Below, one piece after another: positions 1 through 8,700 of a stretch of 64,000 nucleotides of DNA. Location: NCBI RefSeq assembly GCF_024710485.1, contig NZ_JANJUQ010000045.1, forward strand, positions 62,001-126,000. Reading direction: 5' to 3'. Source of the DNA: Flavobacterium sp. (GTDB lineage Bacteria > Bacteroidota > Bacteroidia > Flavobacteriales > Flavobacteriaceae). A program made the translations under genes and the position numbers. Position 1 is the first letter of the stretch. Every line of letters begins with the position of its first letter. The notes below the pieces were generated by a model. The model had not been told where the DNA came from. It saw nothing but the letters and a program-made list of their open reading frames with translations, and ran no database searches.

Positions 1-1
1 A

Positions 2-292
2 GTACAATATAAAAAAATGGCCAATTCCGGTTTAGAAAGTTATTTTAAAACCGTAACCAATTCGGAAATGGCAGGCGTAAAAAAACCGCATCGCAACATA
101 TTTGAATTTGCCTTATCTTTGGCTAAAGTTGATAAAAAAAATGCCATAATGATTGGTGATTGTATTGATGCCGATGTACGCGGAGCCATCGAATTCGGCA
201 TGGAAGCCATTTTATTCGATGAGAAAAAATTACATGCGGGAGCAACCTTTAAAACAATCCATCATCTAACAGAATTAAAAAACATACTCTAA
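2..292 (+). CDS. HAD-family hydrolase, YjjG-like pyrimidine nucleotidase (C-terminal part)
   Basis: The reading frame is open to the left edge (V-Q-Y-K-K before the first Met), so the ATG at 17 is internal and the gene starts outside the window. The fragment holds the later HAD motifs: the Lys in GVKKPHRNIFEFAL (motif III) and the acidic motif IV in MIGDCIDADVRGA. The wording matches YjjG-type nucleotidases, which hydrolyse non-canonical pyrimidine nucleoside monophosphates in the cytoplasm. The nucleophile motif (DxD) and the cap domain are not visible. It overlaps the next gene by one base (TAATG), so the two are probably co-transcribed. Other HAD phosphatases are possible; the subfamily call is moderate. 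Confidence 0.75.
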   Translation, partial: VQYKKMANSGLESYFKTVTNSEMAGVKKPHRNIFEFALSLAKVDKKNAIMIGDCIDADVRGAIEFGMEAILFDEKKLHAGATFKTIHHLTELKNIL

Positions 293-1071
293 TGAAAAAA
301 ATAGCACTCTTGTTACTGTTTGTGTCTTTTATGTCTTACTCTCAGGGAGTTAATTATTACCAATACGTAATTGTACCCAAAAAGTTTGACAGTTTTAAAT
401 CAGATGACCGGTTTGGACTAAATACCGCTGTAAAGTTGTTGCTTCAAAAATATGGTTTCAAAGCGTATTTCAGTGATGAATCTTTTGCAGATGATACGGT
501 TAATCGCTGTGATTTTTTAACGGCTGATCTCATCAATGAAAGCGGTATAATGGTTACCAAAGTCAGAGTGGCTTTAAAGGATTGCAAGGGCAATATCGTT
601 TACAAAACCGAACTCGGAACCAGTCGCGAGAAACAATATTCTATAGCGTACAATCAAGCCTTGAGAGCTGCAGCCAAGTCTTTTGAAACACTTGGTTATC
701 GCTATGAAGGCAAAGTCTCAAGTTCAGAACCAACAGTTGAAAAACCAGTTGTTAGGGTTTCCGAAACCAGAATTGAATCGGTTTCCACGCCTAATTCAAA
801 TGAAAAACCTACAGTAAGAGTAATAGACAACAAAATAGAATCTAAACCCAATACTCCTTTCTTTTTCGCACAACCAACAGCAAATGGTTATCAGGTAGTT
901 GACAATGAGCCGAAAGTCATCATGCGCTTGTACAACACTTCCCAAAAGAATGTGTTTATGGCCGATAAAAATGGGGTAAACGGAACCGTATTACTCAAAG
1001 ACGGACAATGGGTGTTTGAATATTACAACAACGGAAATTTGGTGTCAGAACCGATTAATTTGAAGTTTTAA
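292..1071 (+). CDS. Secreted hypothetical protein
   Basis: I do not recognise a named family. The 259-residue product has a signal peptide (MKKIALLLLFVSFMSYSQG) with no lipobox cysteine, so it is probably periplasmic or outer-membrane associated. Residues about 20-140 form a folded-looking region; residues about 145-195 are a Pro/Glu/Ser-rich linker containing the repeated phrase KPxVRVxxxxIES; the last 65 residues form a small second domain ending in NLVSEPINLKF. Two-part architecture with a spacer suggests an envelope protein, but no function can be assigned. It begins on the stop codon of the HAD gene and is followed, convergently, by rarA only 9 bases away. Confidence 0.7.
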   Translation: MKKIALLLLFVSFMSYSQGVNYYQYVIVPKKFDSFKSDDRFGLNTAVKLLLQKYGFKAYFSDESFADDTVNRCDFLTADLINESGIMVTKVRVALKDCKGNIVYKTELGTSREKQYSIAYNQALRAAAKSFETLGYRYEGKVSSSEPTVEKPVVRVSETRIESVSTPNSNEKPTVRVIDNKIESKPNTPFFFAQPTANGYQVVDNEPKVIMRLYNTSQKNVFMADKNGVNGTVLLKDGQWVFEYYNNGNLVSEPINLKF

Positions 1072-1080
1072 CAACCAAAA

Positions 1081-2358
1081 CTAATACCCGTACTTATCTT
1101 TCCAACGATTTTTCAAAAAGGTACGCATTTCGTTTTCTCGAGCATTATTTCCCGGTTTGTAGAAATCTGTATTCCTGATTTCATCGGGTAAATATTCCTG
1201 TTCCGAGAAATTATTGGTGTAGTTGTGCGAATATTGGTATGCTTCGCCATAACCCAATTCCTTCATCAGTTTGGTTGGCGCGTTGCGCAAATGAATCGGT
1301 ACCGATAAATCGCCGGTTTGCTTCACCAAAGCTTGCGCTTCGCCTATAGCCATGTAACTCGCATTGCTTTTGGGCGATGTGGCTAAATAAATCGCACACT
1401 GACTCAATATAATTCGGCTCTCCGGGTAGCCAATGGTGGAAACGGCTTGGAAGGTATTGTTCGCCATAATAAACGCCGTCGGATTGGCATTGCCGATATC
1501 TTCACTGGATAAAATTAACATTCTACGGGCGATGAATTTCACATCTTCGCCACCTTCAATCATGCGCGCCAGCCAATAAACAGCGCCATTCGGGTCACTA
1601 CCGCGGATGGATTTGATAAAAGCCGAAACAATGTCGTAATGTTGTTCTCCGGTTTTGTCGTACAACACAGTGTTTTGCTGCACCAATTCCAATACTTTGT
1701 CGTTGGTAATTGTAATTTGACCTTCAGGGCTGGCGTTGACCACGAGTTCAAAAATATTCAATAGTTTGCGTCCGTCACCGCCCGAAAGTCGCAGTAAGGC
1801 TTCGGTTTCTTTTAATTTGATTTTTTTAGCGGAAATGATTTTGTCTTCCTTCATCGCGCGGTGCAACAAAGCCAATAAGTCTTCCTTGGAAAACGGATTC
1901 AAAATATACACCTGACAACGTGACAACAAAGCGGGAATCACCTCAAAACTTGGGTTCTCAGTCGTAGCACCTATGAGCGTTACCCAACCTTTTTCCACGG
2001 CTGCCAGCAAAGAATCTTGTTGTGATTTGCTGAAACGATGGATCTCGTCTATAAACAAAATCGGGTTTTTGGCGGTAAACAAGCCGCCGCTTTGTTTCGC
2101 TTTTTCAATCACGTCGCGGATGTCTTTCACACCACTGTTAATGGCGCTTAACTCGTAAAACGGACGGTTGCTTTGCTTGGCTATAATCTGCGCCAAAGTG
2201 GTTTTGCCCGTGCCCGGTGAACCCCAAAAAATCATCGACGGAATAACGCCGCGAGCAATTTGCTGGGTTAACGAACCGTTTTCGCCTACCAAGTGTAACT
2301 GACTGATGTAGTCTTCCAGTCGCTGTGGTCTGATGCGTTCTGCCAAAGGTGCTTCCAT
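1081..2358 (-). CDS. rarA: Replication-associated recombination protein A (RarA/MgsA), AAA+ ATPase
   Basis: The 425-residue product is a full-length member of the RarA/MgsA/WRNIP1 clamp-loader-like ATPase family, which acts at stalled replication forks. Visible motifs are MEAPLAERIRP at the start, Walker A GSPGTGKTT near residue 46, Walker B ILFIDEIHRF near 100, the sensor-1 region TLIGATTENPSFE, and the C-terminal family signature GSDPNGAVYWLARMIEGGED. The ORF track begins at a TTG at 2373; I prefer the ATG at 2358 because family members start with this sequence and because a promoter-like TATTTTTA lies 4 nt before that ATG. The gene is divergent from the rhomboid gene across about 220 bp. 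Confidence 0.95.
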   Translation of the reverse strand: MEAPLAERIRPQRLEDYISQLHLVGENGSLTQQIARGVIPSMIFWGSPGTGKTTLAQIIAKQSNRPFYELSAINSGVKDIRDVIEKAKQSGGLFTAKNPILFIDEIHRFSKSQQDSLLAAVEKGWVTLIGATTENPSFEVIPALLSRCQVYILNPFSKEDLLALLHRAMKEDKIISAKKIKLKETEALLRLSGGDGRKLLNIFELVVNASPEGQITITNDKVLELVQQNTVLYDKTGEQHYDIVSAFIKSIRGSDPNGAVYWLARMIEGGEDVKFIARRMLILSSEDIGNANPTAFIMANNTFQAVSTIGYPESRIILSQCAIYLATSPKSNASYMAIGEAQALVKQTGDLSVPIHLRNAPTKLMKELGYGEAYQYSHNYTNNFSEQEYLPDEIRNTDFYKPGNNARENEMRTFLKNRWKDKYGY

Positions 2359-2421
2359 GCGGTAAAAATACAATTTTTATGAAGTTTAGGAGCCAAACGT
2401 TCGGGCATTTTTTGCACCGTG

Positions 2422-2465
2422 TTCCCGCTGTCCGAGTTACACGGTAACTTCTCCCATCGGGGCTA
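2422..2465 (-). repeat. Dispersed structured repeat, copy R1
   Basis: Read on the minus strand this 44-nt element begins TAGCCCCGAT and ends CGGACAGCGGGAA. By eye it matches 40 of 44 positions of the copy at 29861-29904. A central hairpin AGTTAC-CGT-GTAACT is present and its stem is kept in the other copy although flanking bases differ. It lies between the divergent rarA and rhomboid genes. Confidence 0.8.
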
Positions 2466-2579
2466 AACACAAACGAAAGGCTTCTTTTAAACTTTTTAAA
2501 AAATACCTTAAACTGACAAATTAGCACTATTTTTATCTTGGCGGTGTTTTTGACAAGTCAAATGCGTTATTTTAAGTCT

Positions 2580-3344
2580 ATGAACGATCAGCATCATTTT
2601 AAGTTTACGCCTTCGGTATGGATAGTGCCGTTTTTTTTGGTATTGGTGTTATGGAGCGTTTTCTTAGCGGAAGATCGCTTCAATCTCGATTGGACCACAC
2701 ACGGCATTTATCCTCGAACTTTGGAAGGTTTGCACGGCGTAGTGTTGAGTCCGTTTTTGCACGGCGATTTGAATCACATAGCCAACAATACGTTTCCGTT
2801 GTTTATTTTAACAGCGGCGCTGATCTATTTTTACCGCGATATCTCACTCAAGGTGTTGGTTTACGGTATTTTATTTTCCGGATTGATCACTTGGGTTATT
2901 GGTCGCGAATCCTATCACATTGGTGCCAGCGGTTTGATTTATGTGTTGGTGTCTTTTATTTTCTTTAAAGGCATGATGACACAGTATTACCGACTCATGG
3001 CGTTATCGCTTACGGTGGTGATGTTGTACGGCGGCATGATTTGGTATGTGTTTCCTGAGGTTGACCGACAAATTTCCTGGGAAGGCCATTTGGCCGGATT
3101 CCTGACCGGTTTTGTTTTTGCGGCTATCTTTAAAACACCCGATTATAAAAAAGCGATACAGTACGAGTGGGAGCAACCCGATTTTAATCCGGAGGACGAT
3201 ATGTTTATGAAGCATTTTGATGAGAACGGCAACTTTGTCAATACGCCGGAACCGGAGGAAATTGAAGCAGAAACTCCTGCAACTACAATACATTACGTTT
3301 ACACCTACAAAGCAGCGACAGACGATAACAAGTCGGCCGAATAG
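2580..3344 (+). CDS. Rhomboid-family intramembrane serine protease
   Basis: The 254-residue inner-membrane protein carries the rhomboid catalytic dyad: Ser in HIGASGLIY (about residue 117) and His in WEGHLAGFLTGF (about residue 170). The HGDLNHIANN segment matches the conserved second transmembrane helix of rhomboids. About six hydrophobic helices are followed by a soluble acidic C-terminal tail of about 60 residues. Rhomboids cut other membrane proteins within the bilayer; the substrate here is unknown. The ORF track starts at a TTG at 2538; the ATG at 2580 (MNDQHH) is the more likely start, and the ATG at 2562 is possible. The gene converges on rlmB. Confidence 0.9.
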   Translation: MNDQHHFKFTPSVWIVPFFLVLVLWSVFLAEDRFNLDWTTHGIYPRTLEGLHGVVLSPFLHGDLNHIANNTFPLFILTAALIYFYRDISLKVLVYGILFSGLITWVIGRESYHIGASGLIYVLVSFIFFKGMMTQYYRLMALSLTVVMLYGGMIWYVFPEVDRQISWEGHLAGFLTGFVFAAIFKTPDYKKAIQYEWEQPDFNPEDDMFMKHFDENGNFVNTPEPEEIEAETPATTIHYVYTYKAATDDNKSAE

Positions 3345-3353
3345 GTAGTTCTT

Positions 3354-3443
3354 TAGCCCCGATTCCTTCGGCAGTTCGCTACGCTCGTGTGGAGCAGCTA
3401 CCATGTAGCGCGTAAAGCGGGAACAAGGATTTGGGATAAATCC
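3354..3443 (+). repeat. Dispersed structured repeat, copy R3 (with inserted segment)
   Basis: It starts TAGCCCCGAT like R1 and R2 and reaches AAAGCGGGAA, but carries an extra segment TTCCTTCGGCAGTTCGCTAC that is shared with R4. An inner hairpin GCTAC-cat-GTAGC replaces the GTTAC/GTAAC stem of R1/R2. It is followed by a second hairpin GGATTT-gggat-AAATCC and a tail AAATCCCGAGCC that also occurs in R4. It occupies the gap between the convergent rhomboid and rlmB genes and could help separate their transcripts. Confidence 0.75.
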
Positions 3444-3503
3444 CGAGCCTTTCGCTTTTAATATTAAATTTTAGATATTAAATATTAAATATAAGAGAGG
3501 TGA

Positions 3504-4238
3504 TTATTGTCTTTGACGAACTGTTTCGTAAAGAAAGGCGCCGCAGGCTACAGAAACATTTAAGGAACCGATAGTACCGAACATAGGCAATTTGGCTTTT
3601 TCATCTACAATTTTCAACACCGACGGGTTGATGCCGCGGTCTTCGCTACCCATGATGATGGCAACAGGTTCATTGAGGTTTAGACTGTATAGGCTGTCTT
3701 CGGTTTTTTCGGTGGCGGCTACGGTTTTGATGCCGCTGCCTTGCAGGTAAAAAATGGCGTCTTTGATGTGATCAACTTTGCAAATCGGCACATTGAAAAC
3801 GGCTCCGGCAGAGGTTTTTACGGTGTCGCCGTTTACAGGAGCGGAACCGGTTTTTTGGACAATGATACCATCGACGCCTGTACATTCGGCAGTTCTGATA
3901 ATGGCGCCGAAATTTCGGGCATCGCTGAGTTGGTCGAGGATTAAGAATAAAGGTGTTTTGCCGCTTTCCACAACGCTATCCACTAGGGTTTCTAAGTTGA
4001 CAAATGAGATAGGAGCAATGGTTGCCACAGCCCCTTGGTGGTTGTTAGCGGTTAAACGATTGAGTTTTTCTACGGGAACGTATGAGAAATTGATGCTGTT
4101 TTTTTTTAGGGTTTTGAGCAGTTCTTGCATCAATTCGCCTTGCGCATCGGTTTGAATAAAGACTTTGTCTATTTCTTTGTTAGCGTTAACGGCTTCAATA
4201 ATCGCTCTGATACCGAAGATTTGATTTTCTTTTTCCAT
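3504..4238 (-). CDS. rlmB: 23S rRNA 2'-O-methyltransferase RlmB / TrmH-family SPOUT methyltransferase
   Basis: The 244-residue product has the two-part architecture of RlmB: an N-terminal substrate-binding domain (FGIRAIIEAVNANKEIDKVFI) and a C-terminal SPOUT domain with the three knot motifs NFGAIIRTAECTGVDGII, AIIMGSEDRGINPSVL and LNVSVACGAFLYE. E. coli RlmB methylates the ribose of G2251 in 23S rRNA using S-adenosylmethionine. The exact target here is inferred. The ORF track begins 36 codons upstream and would overlap susD; the ATG at 4238 is preferred because the family start is MEKENQIFGIRAI and because a -7 promoter box lies immediately before it. Confidence 0.9.
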   Translation of the reverse strand: MEKENQIFGIRAIIEAVNANKEIDKVFIQTDAQGELMQELLKTLKKNSINFSYVPVEKLNRLTANNHQGAVATIAPISFVNLETLVDSVVESGKTPLFLILDQLSDARNFGAIIRTAECTGVDGIIVQKTGSAPVNGDTVKTSAGAVFNVPICKVDHIKDAIFYLQGSGIKTVAATEKTEDSLYSLNLNEPVAIIMGSEDRGINPSVLKIVDEKAKLPMFGTIGSLNVSVACGAFLYETVRQRQ

Positions 4239-4242
4239 GGTG

Positions 4243-4250
4243 CAAAGATA
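4243..4250 (-). promoter_or_regulatory. Promoter -7 box of rlmB
   Basis: The minus strand reads TATCTTTG followed by CACC and then the ATG of rlmB. This matches the Bacteroidota sigma-A -7 consensus TAnnTTTG. The box ends only 4 nt before the start codon, so the transcript would have almost no 5' untranslated region. No clear -33 TTG is seen, because that region is occupied by the susCD terminator. Confidence 0.6.
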
Positions 4251-4251
4251 T

Positions 4252-4284
4252 AAAAAAACCACCAGTGAAAACTGGTGGTTTAAT
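4252..4284 (-). terminator. Rho-independent terminator of the susC-susD operon
   Basis: On the minus strand AAACCACCAGT-tttc-ACTGGTGGTTT forms an 11-bp perfect stem with a 4-nt loop, followed by a run of T. It lies about 20 bp after the susD stop codon and runs directly into the rlmB -7 box. Confidence 0.9.
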
Positions 4285-4305
4285 TTCGTTTGAGTGGTTT
4301 CGGAA

Positions 4306-5742
4306 TTATCTTCTTGCCATTCTGGCACCACCTCCGTTATTGACATCCCAGAATACCGGAGTATCTAGTTCGTCACCTCCGATAGCGGCAGCAGCGGCAG
4401 CATGGTTAGTGCCATTAAGAGTTTGCTCGCGTAACGGATAAGTGTATCTTTTTGGAACTGGTAATTCAGAAATAGCGGCCAAGTTCATCACAGGGGCGTC
4501 GTATTTTCTGTAAACACACCATCCTTCAAATCCACGGTTGTACATAGCAATCCAGAATTGAAGACCAATTTTTTGTCTCCATGTTCCGGCAGCAGTGCTG
4601 TAAGCAACACTTGGATTAGCTAAATAAGCAGCAGCATCAACAGATGATACGCCCCAGTCTTCCATTGAAGCGGTGATAGCAGCATTGTAGTGTGATTCGG
4701 CAGTACCGCCAACGCTGTATCCTCTTTCAGAAGCTTCAGCCAACAAGAATTCTACTTCAGCGTAATCTAACAAAACACCACGGAACGTTGGATCATGCAT
4801 CACGTCACCAATGTGTGTGTATTGTGAGAATGAGTTGTTTTCACCGTAAGGTCCACCTAGATAGCCCGGGATATTATCATCAAAGAATATCGCTCTTCTT
4901 GGGTCAGAAAGGTTGTTCATGTAATCAACAATAGTGTTAGCTACTACGAAGTCACTTCTTCCTGATTGTACTAAATCAACCCACAATGGATTTGTGTTCG
5001 GAGTAGAGCCTAGGTATTGTATGATTGCATTGTCTGCATTTGAAGTAAACACTCCGCTAGTAACCGCTTGTTGTGCCGCTTGTTGCGCTGATGTATTGTT
5101 AACATCGGCCATTCTCATGGCTAATTTCAATTTTACGGTATTGGCAAATTTTTCCCATTGGCTGATATTACCGCCATAGATTACATCAGAAGAAACGAAA
5201 CCGGCTTCGCCACTTGCGTCAAACATGGCAATAGCCGCATTGATTCTAACCAATAAATCGGCATAGATGTCGGTATCATTGTCATAAGCAGGTGTAGGTT
5301 CAGCAGAACCTTGTAAAGCAGCAGAATATGGAATATCTCCAAAAGTATCTACCAATTGTTGCCAAGTATATACTTCTAATACTTCAATCATCGCCTTTTT
5401 GTTATCGGTATCGGCCATTGATTTAGCATCTTTTAAGTCATAAAGAACATTGGAATACATTTCAGTCCAATGATTGGATGGAATGTTACGTGTTACTAAA
5501 TCGTAGTTACTTTCGTCAACATACGTTGTTTCTGTCCAATATTGTGCAAACAAGCGGAATACATTAGTATTCACGTTTGTGCTTTCCATTTGGTCAAACA
5601 AACTCTTGGTTGCAGATGTGAATAAGGCATCAGCAGATACTTGAGTCGGATTGTTAGGATCTCGGTTGATATCCTCATATTTATCATCATTCGCACAGCT
5701 AACAAGCAGTACAGATGTAAATAAAAACAAATATTTTTTCAT
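4306..5742 (-). CDS. SusD/RagB-family nutrient-binding outer-membrane lipoprotein
   Basis: The 478-residue protein begins with a lipoprotein signal (MKKYLFLFTSVLLVSC, lipobox LVSC then ANDD), followed by YEDINRDPNNPTQVSADALF, a typical start of SusD-like_2 family proteins. SusD proteins sit on the cell surface as lids over SusC barrels and capture glycans or peptides. A TPR-like helical body is expected; conserved phrases include NHWTEMYSNVLYDLKDAKSM, VEFLLAEASERGY and QKIGLQFWIAMYNRGFEGW. It lies 11 bases after susC on the same strand, so the two form one operon. No degradative enzyme lies beside the pair, so the substrate cannot be inferred. Confidence 0.93.
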   Translation of the reverse strand: MKKYLFLFTSVLLVSCANDDKYEDINRDPNNPTQVSADALFTSATKSLFDQMESTNVNTNVFRLFAQYWTETTYVDESNYDLVTRNIPSNHWTEMYSNVLYDLKDAKSMADTDNKKAMIEVLEVYTWQQLVDTFGDIPYSAALQGSAEPTPAYDNDTDIYADLLVRINAAIAMFDASGEAGFVSSDVIYGGNISQWEKFANTVKLKLAMRMADVNNTSAQQAAQQAVTSGVFTSNADNAIIQYLGSTPNTNPLWVDLVQSGRSDFVVANTIVDYMNNLSDPRRAIFFDDNIPGYLGGPYGENNSFSQYTHIGDVMHDPTFRGVLLDYAEVEFLLAEASERGYSVGGTAESHYNAAITASMEDWGVSSVDAAAYLANPSVAYSTAAGTWRQKIGLQFWIAMYNRGFEGWCVYRKYDAPVMNLAAISELPVPKRYTYPLREQTLNGTNHAAAAAAIGGDELDTPVFWDVNNGGGARMARR

Positions 5743-5753
5743 ATCATTTTTTT

Positions 5754-8700
5754 TTAAAATTCAAATTTAAGGCTAGCTCCAATTTCTTTAATGGCAGGGT
5801 AACTTCCAGATTGGTATCCTTGAATGTTACCGGCGCTTAAACCAGCTTCAGGGTCGGCATAAGGAACGTTTTTGTGGATAATCCATAGGTTTCTACCAAT
5901 TACAGATAAAGAAAGGTTTTGCATGAACAAGCGTTTGGCTATTTTGTCTGAGAAGTTGTAAGTAAGACTTACTTCTCTCAATTTAACAAATGAAGCATCG
6001 TACACATGAGATGCTTGTGGCGTTCTTACATATCCCCACGGGTTAGCATAGGTTGTTGCATCAGCTACTACTGTATTTTGGGTGCCATCAAATAATACAC
6101 CTGGTAAAATTACACCTCCACCATCGGCTACAGCATCACGAACAGGATTTCCAAGGTGATTAGTGCCAGCTGTAAAATCATACAGACCAGTGGCATAACC
6201 ATAATAGGTGTCAAGTGAAAATACATCACCACCTTTTTGAATATCAATCAAGAAGCCTAAACTAATATTTTTGTATTTGAAAGTATTCTTAATTCCTCCA
6301 GTCCAATCCGGATTGATGTTTCCGATAACTTCATTACTTGAAGAAGTTCTTTTATACATACCTATCCAGCCTGCAGAAGGTAAGTCTGGATCGTTTGGAC
6401 TCCAAACCATTGGTTGCCCGTTATCACCATATATAAAATCTCTACCTCTGATAACACCGAAAGGCTCGCCTAAAGCAGCACCTAAGGTTACACCTCCTTG
6501 AACTGAAGCCAATTGGATGAATTCAACACCTTCAGCTAAACGAGTAACTTCACTTCTGTTTTTAGCGTAGTTGATTTTAATGTCCCAAGAGAAATCTTCT
6601 GTTTTGATTGGTTTTCCGTTTAAAACCAATTCAATCCCTTTGTTTTCCATATCAGCACCGTTTAACCATAAGTTTGTGGCTCCAGTTCCTGATGAAACTG
6701 CTATTGGAGTAATCAAATCAACTGTTTTTCTGCTGTAGTAGGAAAAGTCTAAGCCTAAACGATTTTTGAATAATTGTAATTCTAAACCTAACTCGATATC
6801 TTGACTTTCTTCAGATCTTAAATTTGGATTGTTGAAGAAAGATGGGTTACTAGCTGTAGCAGCACCGTTGAAAGAAGCACCTACACCATAAGTATTGAAT
6901 ACTTGATAAGGGTCAGTGTCGTTACCTACAACAGCGTAATTTGCTCTGAATTTACCAAAAGTTAACCAATCTTGTTTGAGTAAATTGGAGAAAATAATAC
7001 TTGTAGAAACTGATGGGTAGAAATAAGTATTATTCTTAACCGGTAAAGAGGAAGATCTATCTCTTCTTCCTGTTACATCTAAATAATAAGTTCCTTTATA
7101 TCCTAAGCCTACCTTAGCAAATACACCATCTACTTTTTTAGTGTAATCTATCTTATTATAGTCTTCAGATGTTAGTGGGTTAACAGAGTTTGATAATGTA
7201 AACAATCCTTGTGTTACTAAACCTCCATTGGTTTCCGCTTCTAAAGAGTTTAATTTATTTACTCTTAAGTTGAAACCAACTAAACCGTTTATATTTAAAT
7301 CGCTGTTAATATCGTAATTCATATTAGCCATTAAATCGTAGTTTAGCTCAGAGGCTTTTCTGTTTACCACATTGTATCGAGAAACATTAGCTGAACCTAC
7401 GTCGGTTCTCTCTTCTCTGATTTCACTGAAGGAGTCAAAAGTAAATCTTCCCATTAAACTCAACCAATTGTTGATTTTTTGATCTAATTTGAAGTTTCCG
7501 GTGTAGCGGTCTCTACTGTCAGATTGGTAGTTTCTGTAGAGTACCCAGTAAACGTTGTCTGTATAGATTGGAGACAAATCTGAAACTGAATTTACATTCC
7601 AAGTAATGTTTTCTCCTGTACTGAAGAAAGCGTCTTTTTGTTGGCCAAGGTCAACGTTAGTTTGCCACCATTGTCTGAAAGCTTGCATTGGGTTGTTACC
7701 GTCATAACCGGTCCCGTTTCTTCCTTTTCCTATGTTGTTGGTGTATGAGAAGTCAACTGAAGCACTTAGTTTATCAGTTAAGTTTTGAGAACCAGCAAAG
7801 GTAATAGTGTTTCTTTTAATTTCACTATTAGGCATAACTCCCTCTTGGATTTTATTAGTGAATCCCATACGGAAACTACCTTTGTCTGTACTTTTTCCGA
7901 ATGAAACGGAATTGGTTTTAGTCAAAGCTGTTTCGAATACTGAGTTAGGGTTGTTTTTCCCGGCAACCCATGGAGTAGGTTGAAGATAACCTGGTAATTG
8001 CGGGAAGATAGAAGTCCATTGGTATACTAATAAATTCGGATCAAATGCAGCTCCATAAGAAGCGTCTTCAGTAAAAGGAACCACTAAGTCGTTGGTAGCA
8101 TCTCCGTTGATATCGAAGTAACTGAAGTATCCGCTTGGGTCATCATAATAAGGTCCGTAACCGGCTCCGTATTTGTTTTGATATCTTGGTAAGGTTTTAC
8201 TGTCTACAGTTCCTGCTGTAATTGAACTTGTAAAACTAACTCCGATTCCTTCCCCTTTTTTGCCTTTTTTGGTGGTAATAATTAAGGCACCATTGGAGGC
8301 TCTTGAACCATATAATGCGGTAGCCGCTGCTCCTTTCAATACGTTAATGCTTTCAATGTCGTCAGGATTGATGTCCATTGCGGCATTCCCATAGTCATAC
8401 CCCCCGCGACCTGTTCTTTGGTCCGCAGAGTTGTTGGTGTCATTCAATACCGGAGTTCCGTCAATAATAACTAGTGCTTGGTTAGAACCTGAAATCGAAT
8501 TGTAACCTCTGATGATGATGTTTGAGGAACCTCCTAGTGTTCCTGTGGATTGAACATCTAAACCAGCGATTTCTCCGGATAAAGCATCCGCGAAGTTGGT
8601 GATAGGTGTGTCAGATACATCAGATCCTTTTACTTCTTGAGTGGAGTATCCGAGAGATTTTTTCTCTCTTTTGATCCCCAAAGCAGTTACTACAACACCT

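Noticed and set aside
2138-2527. 129-aa minus-strand ORF overlapping the rarA start
   Set aside because: It runs through repeat R1 and the first 70 codons of rarA in another frame and has no family resemblance.
3460-3495. AT-rich repeat (AATATTAAATTTTAGATATT) similar to DNA before eno at 30033-30061
   Set aside because: Similarity is limited to low-complexity A/T strings of TAATATT type and could arise by chance in this base composition.
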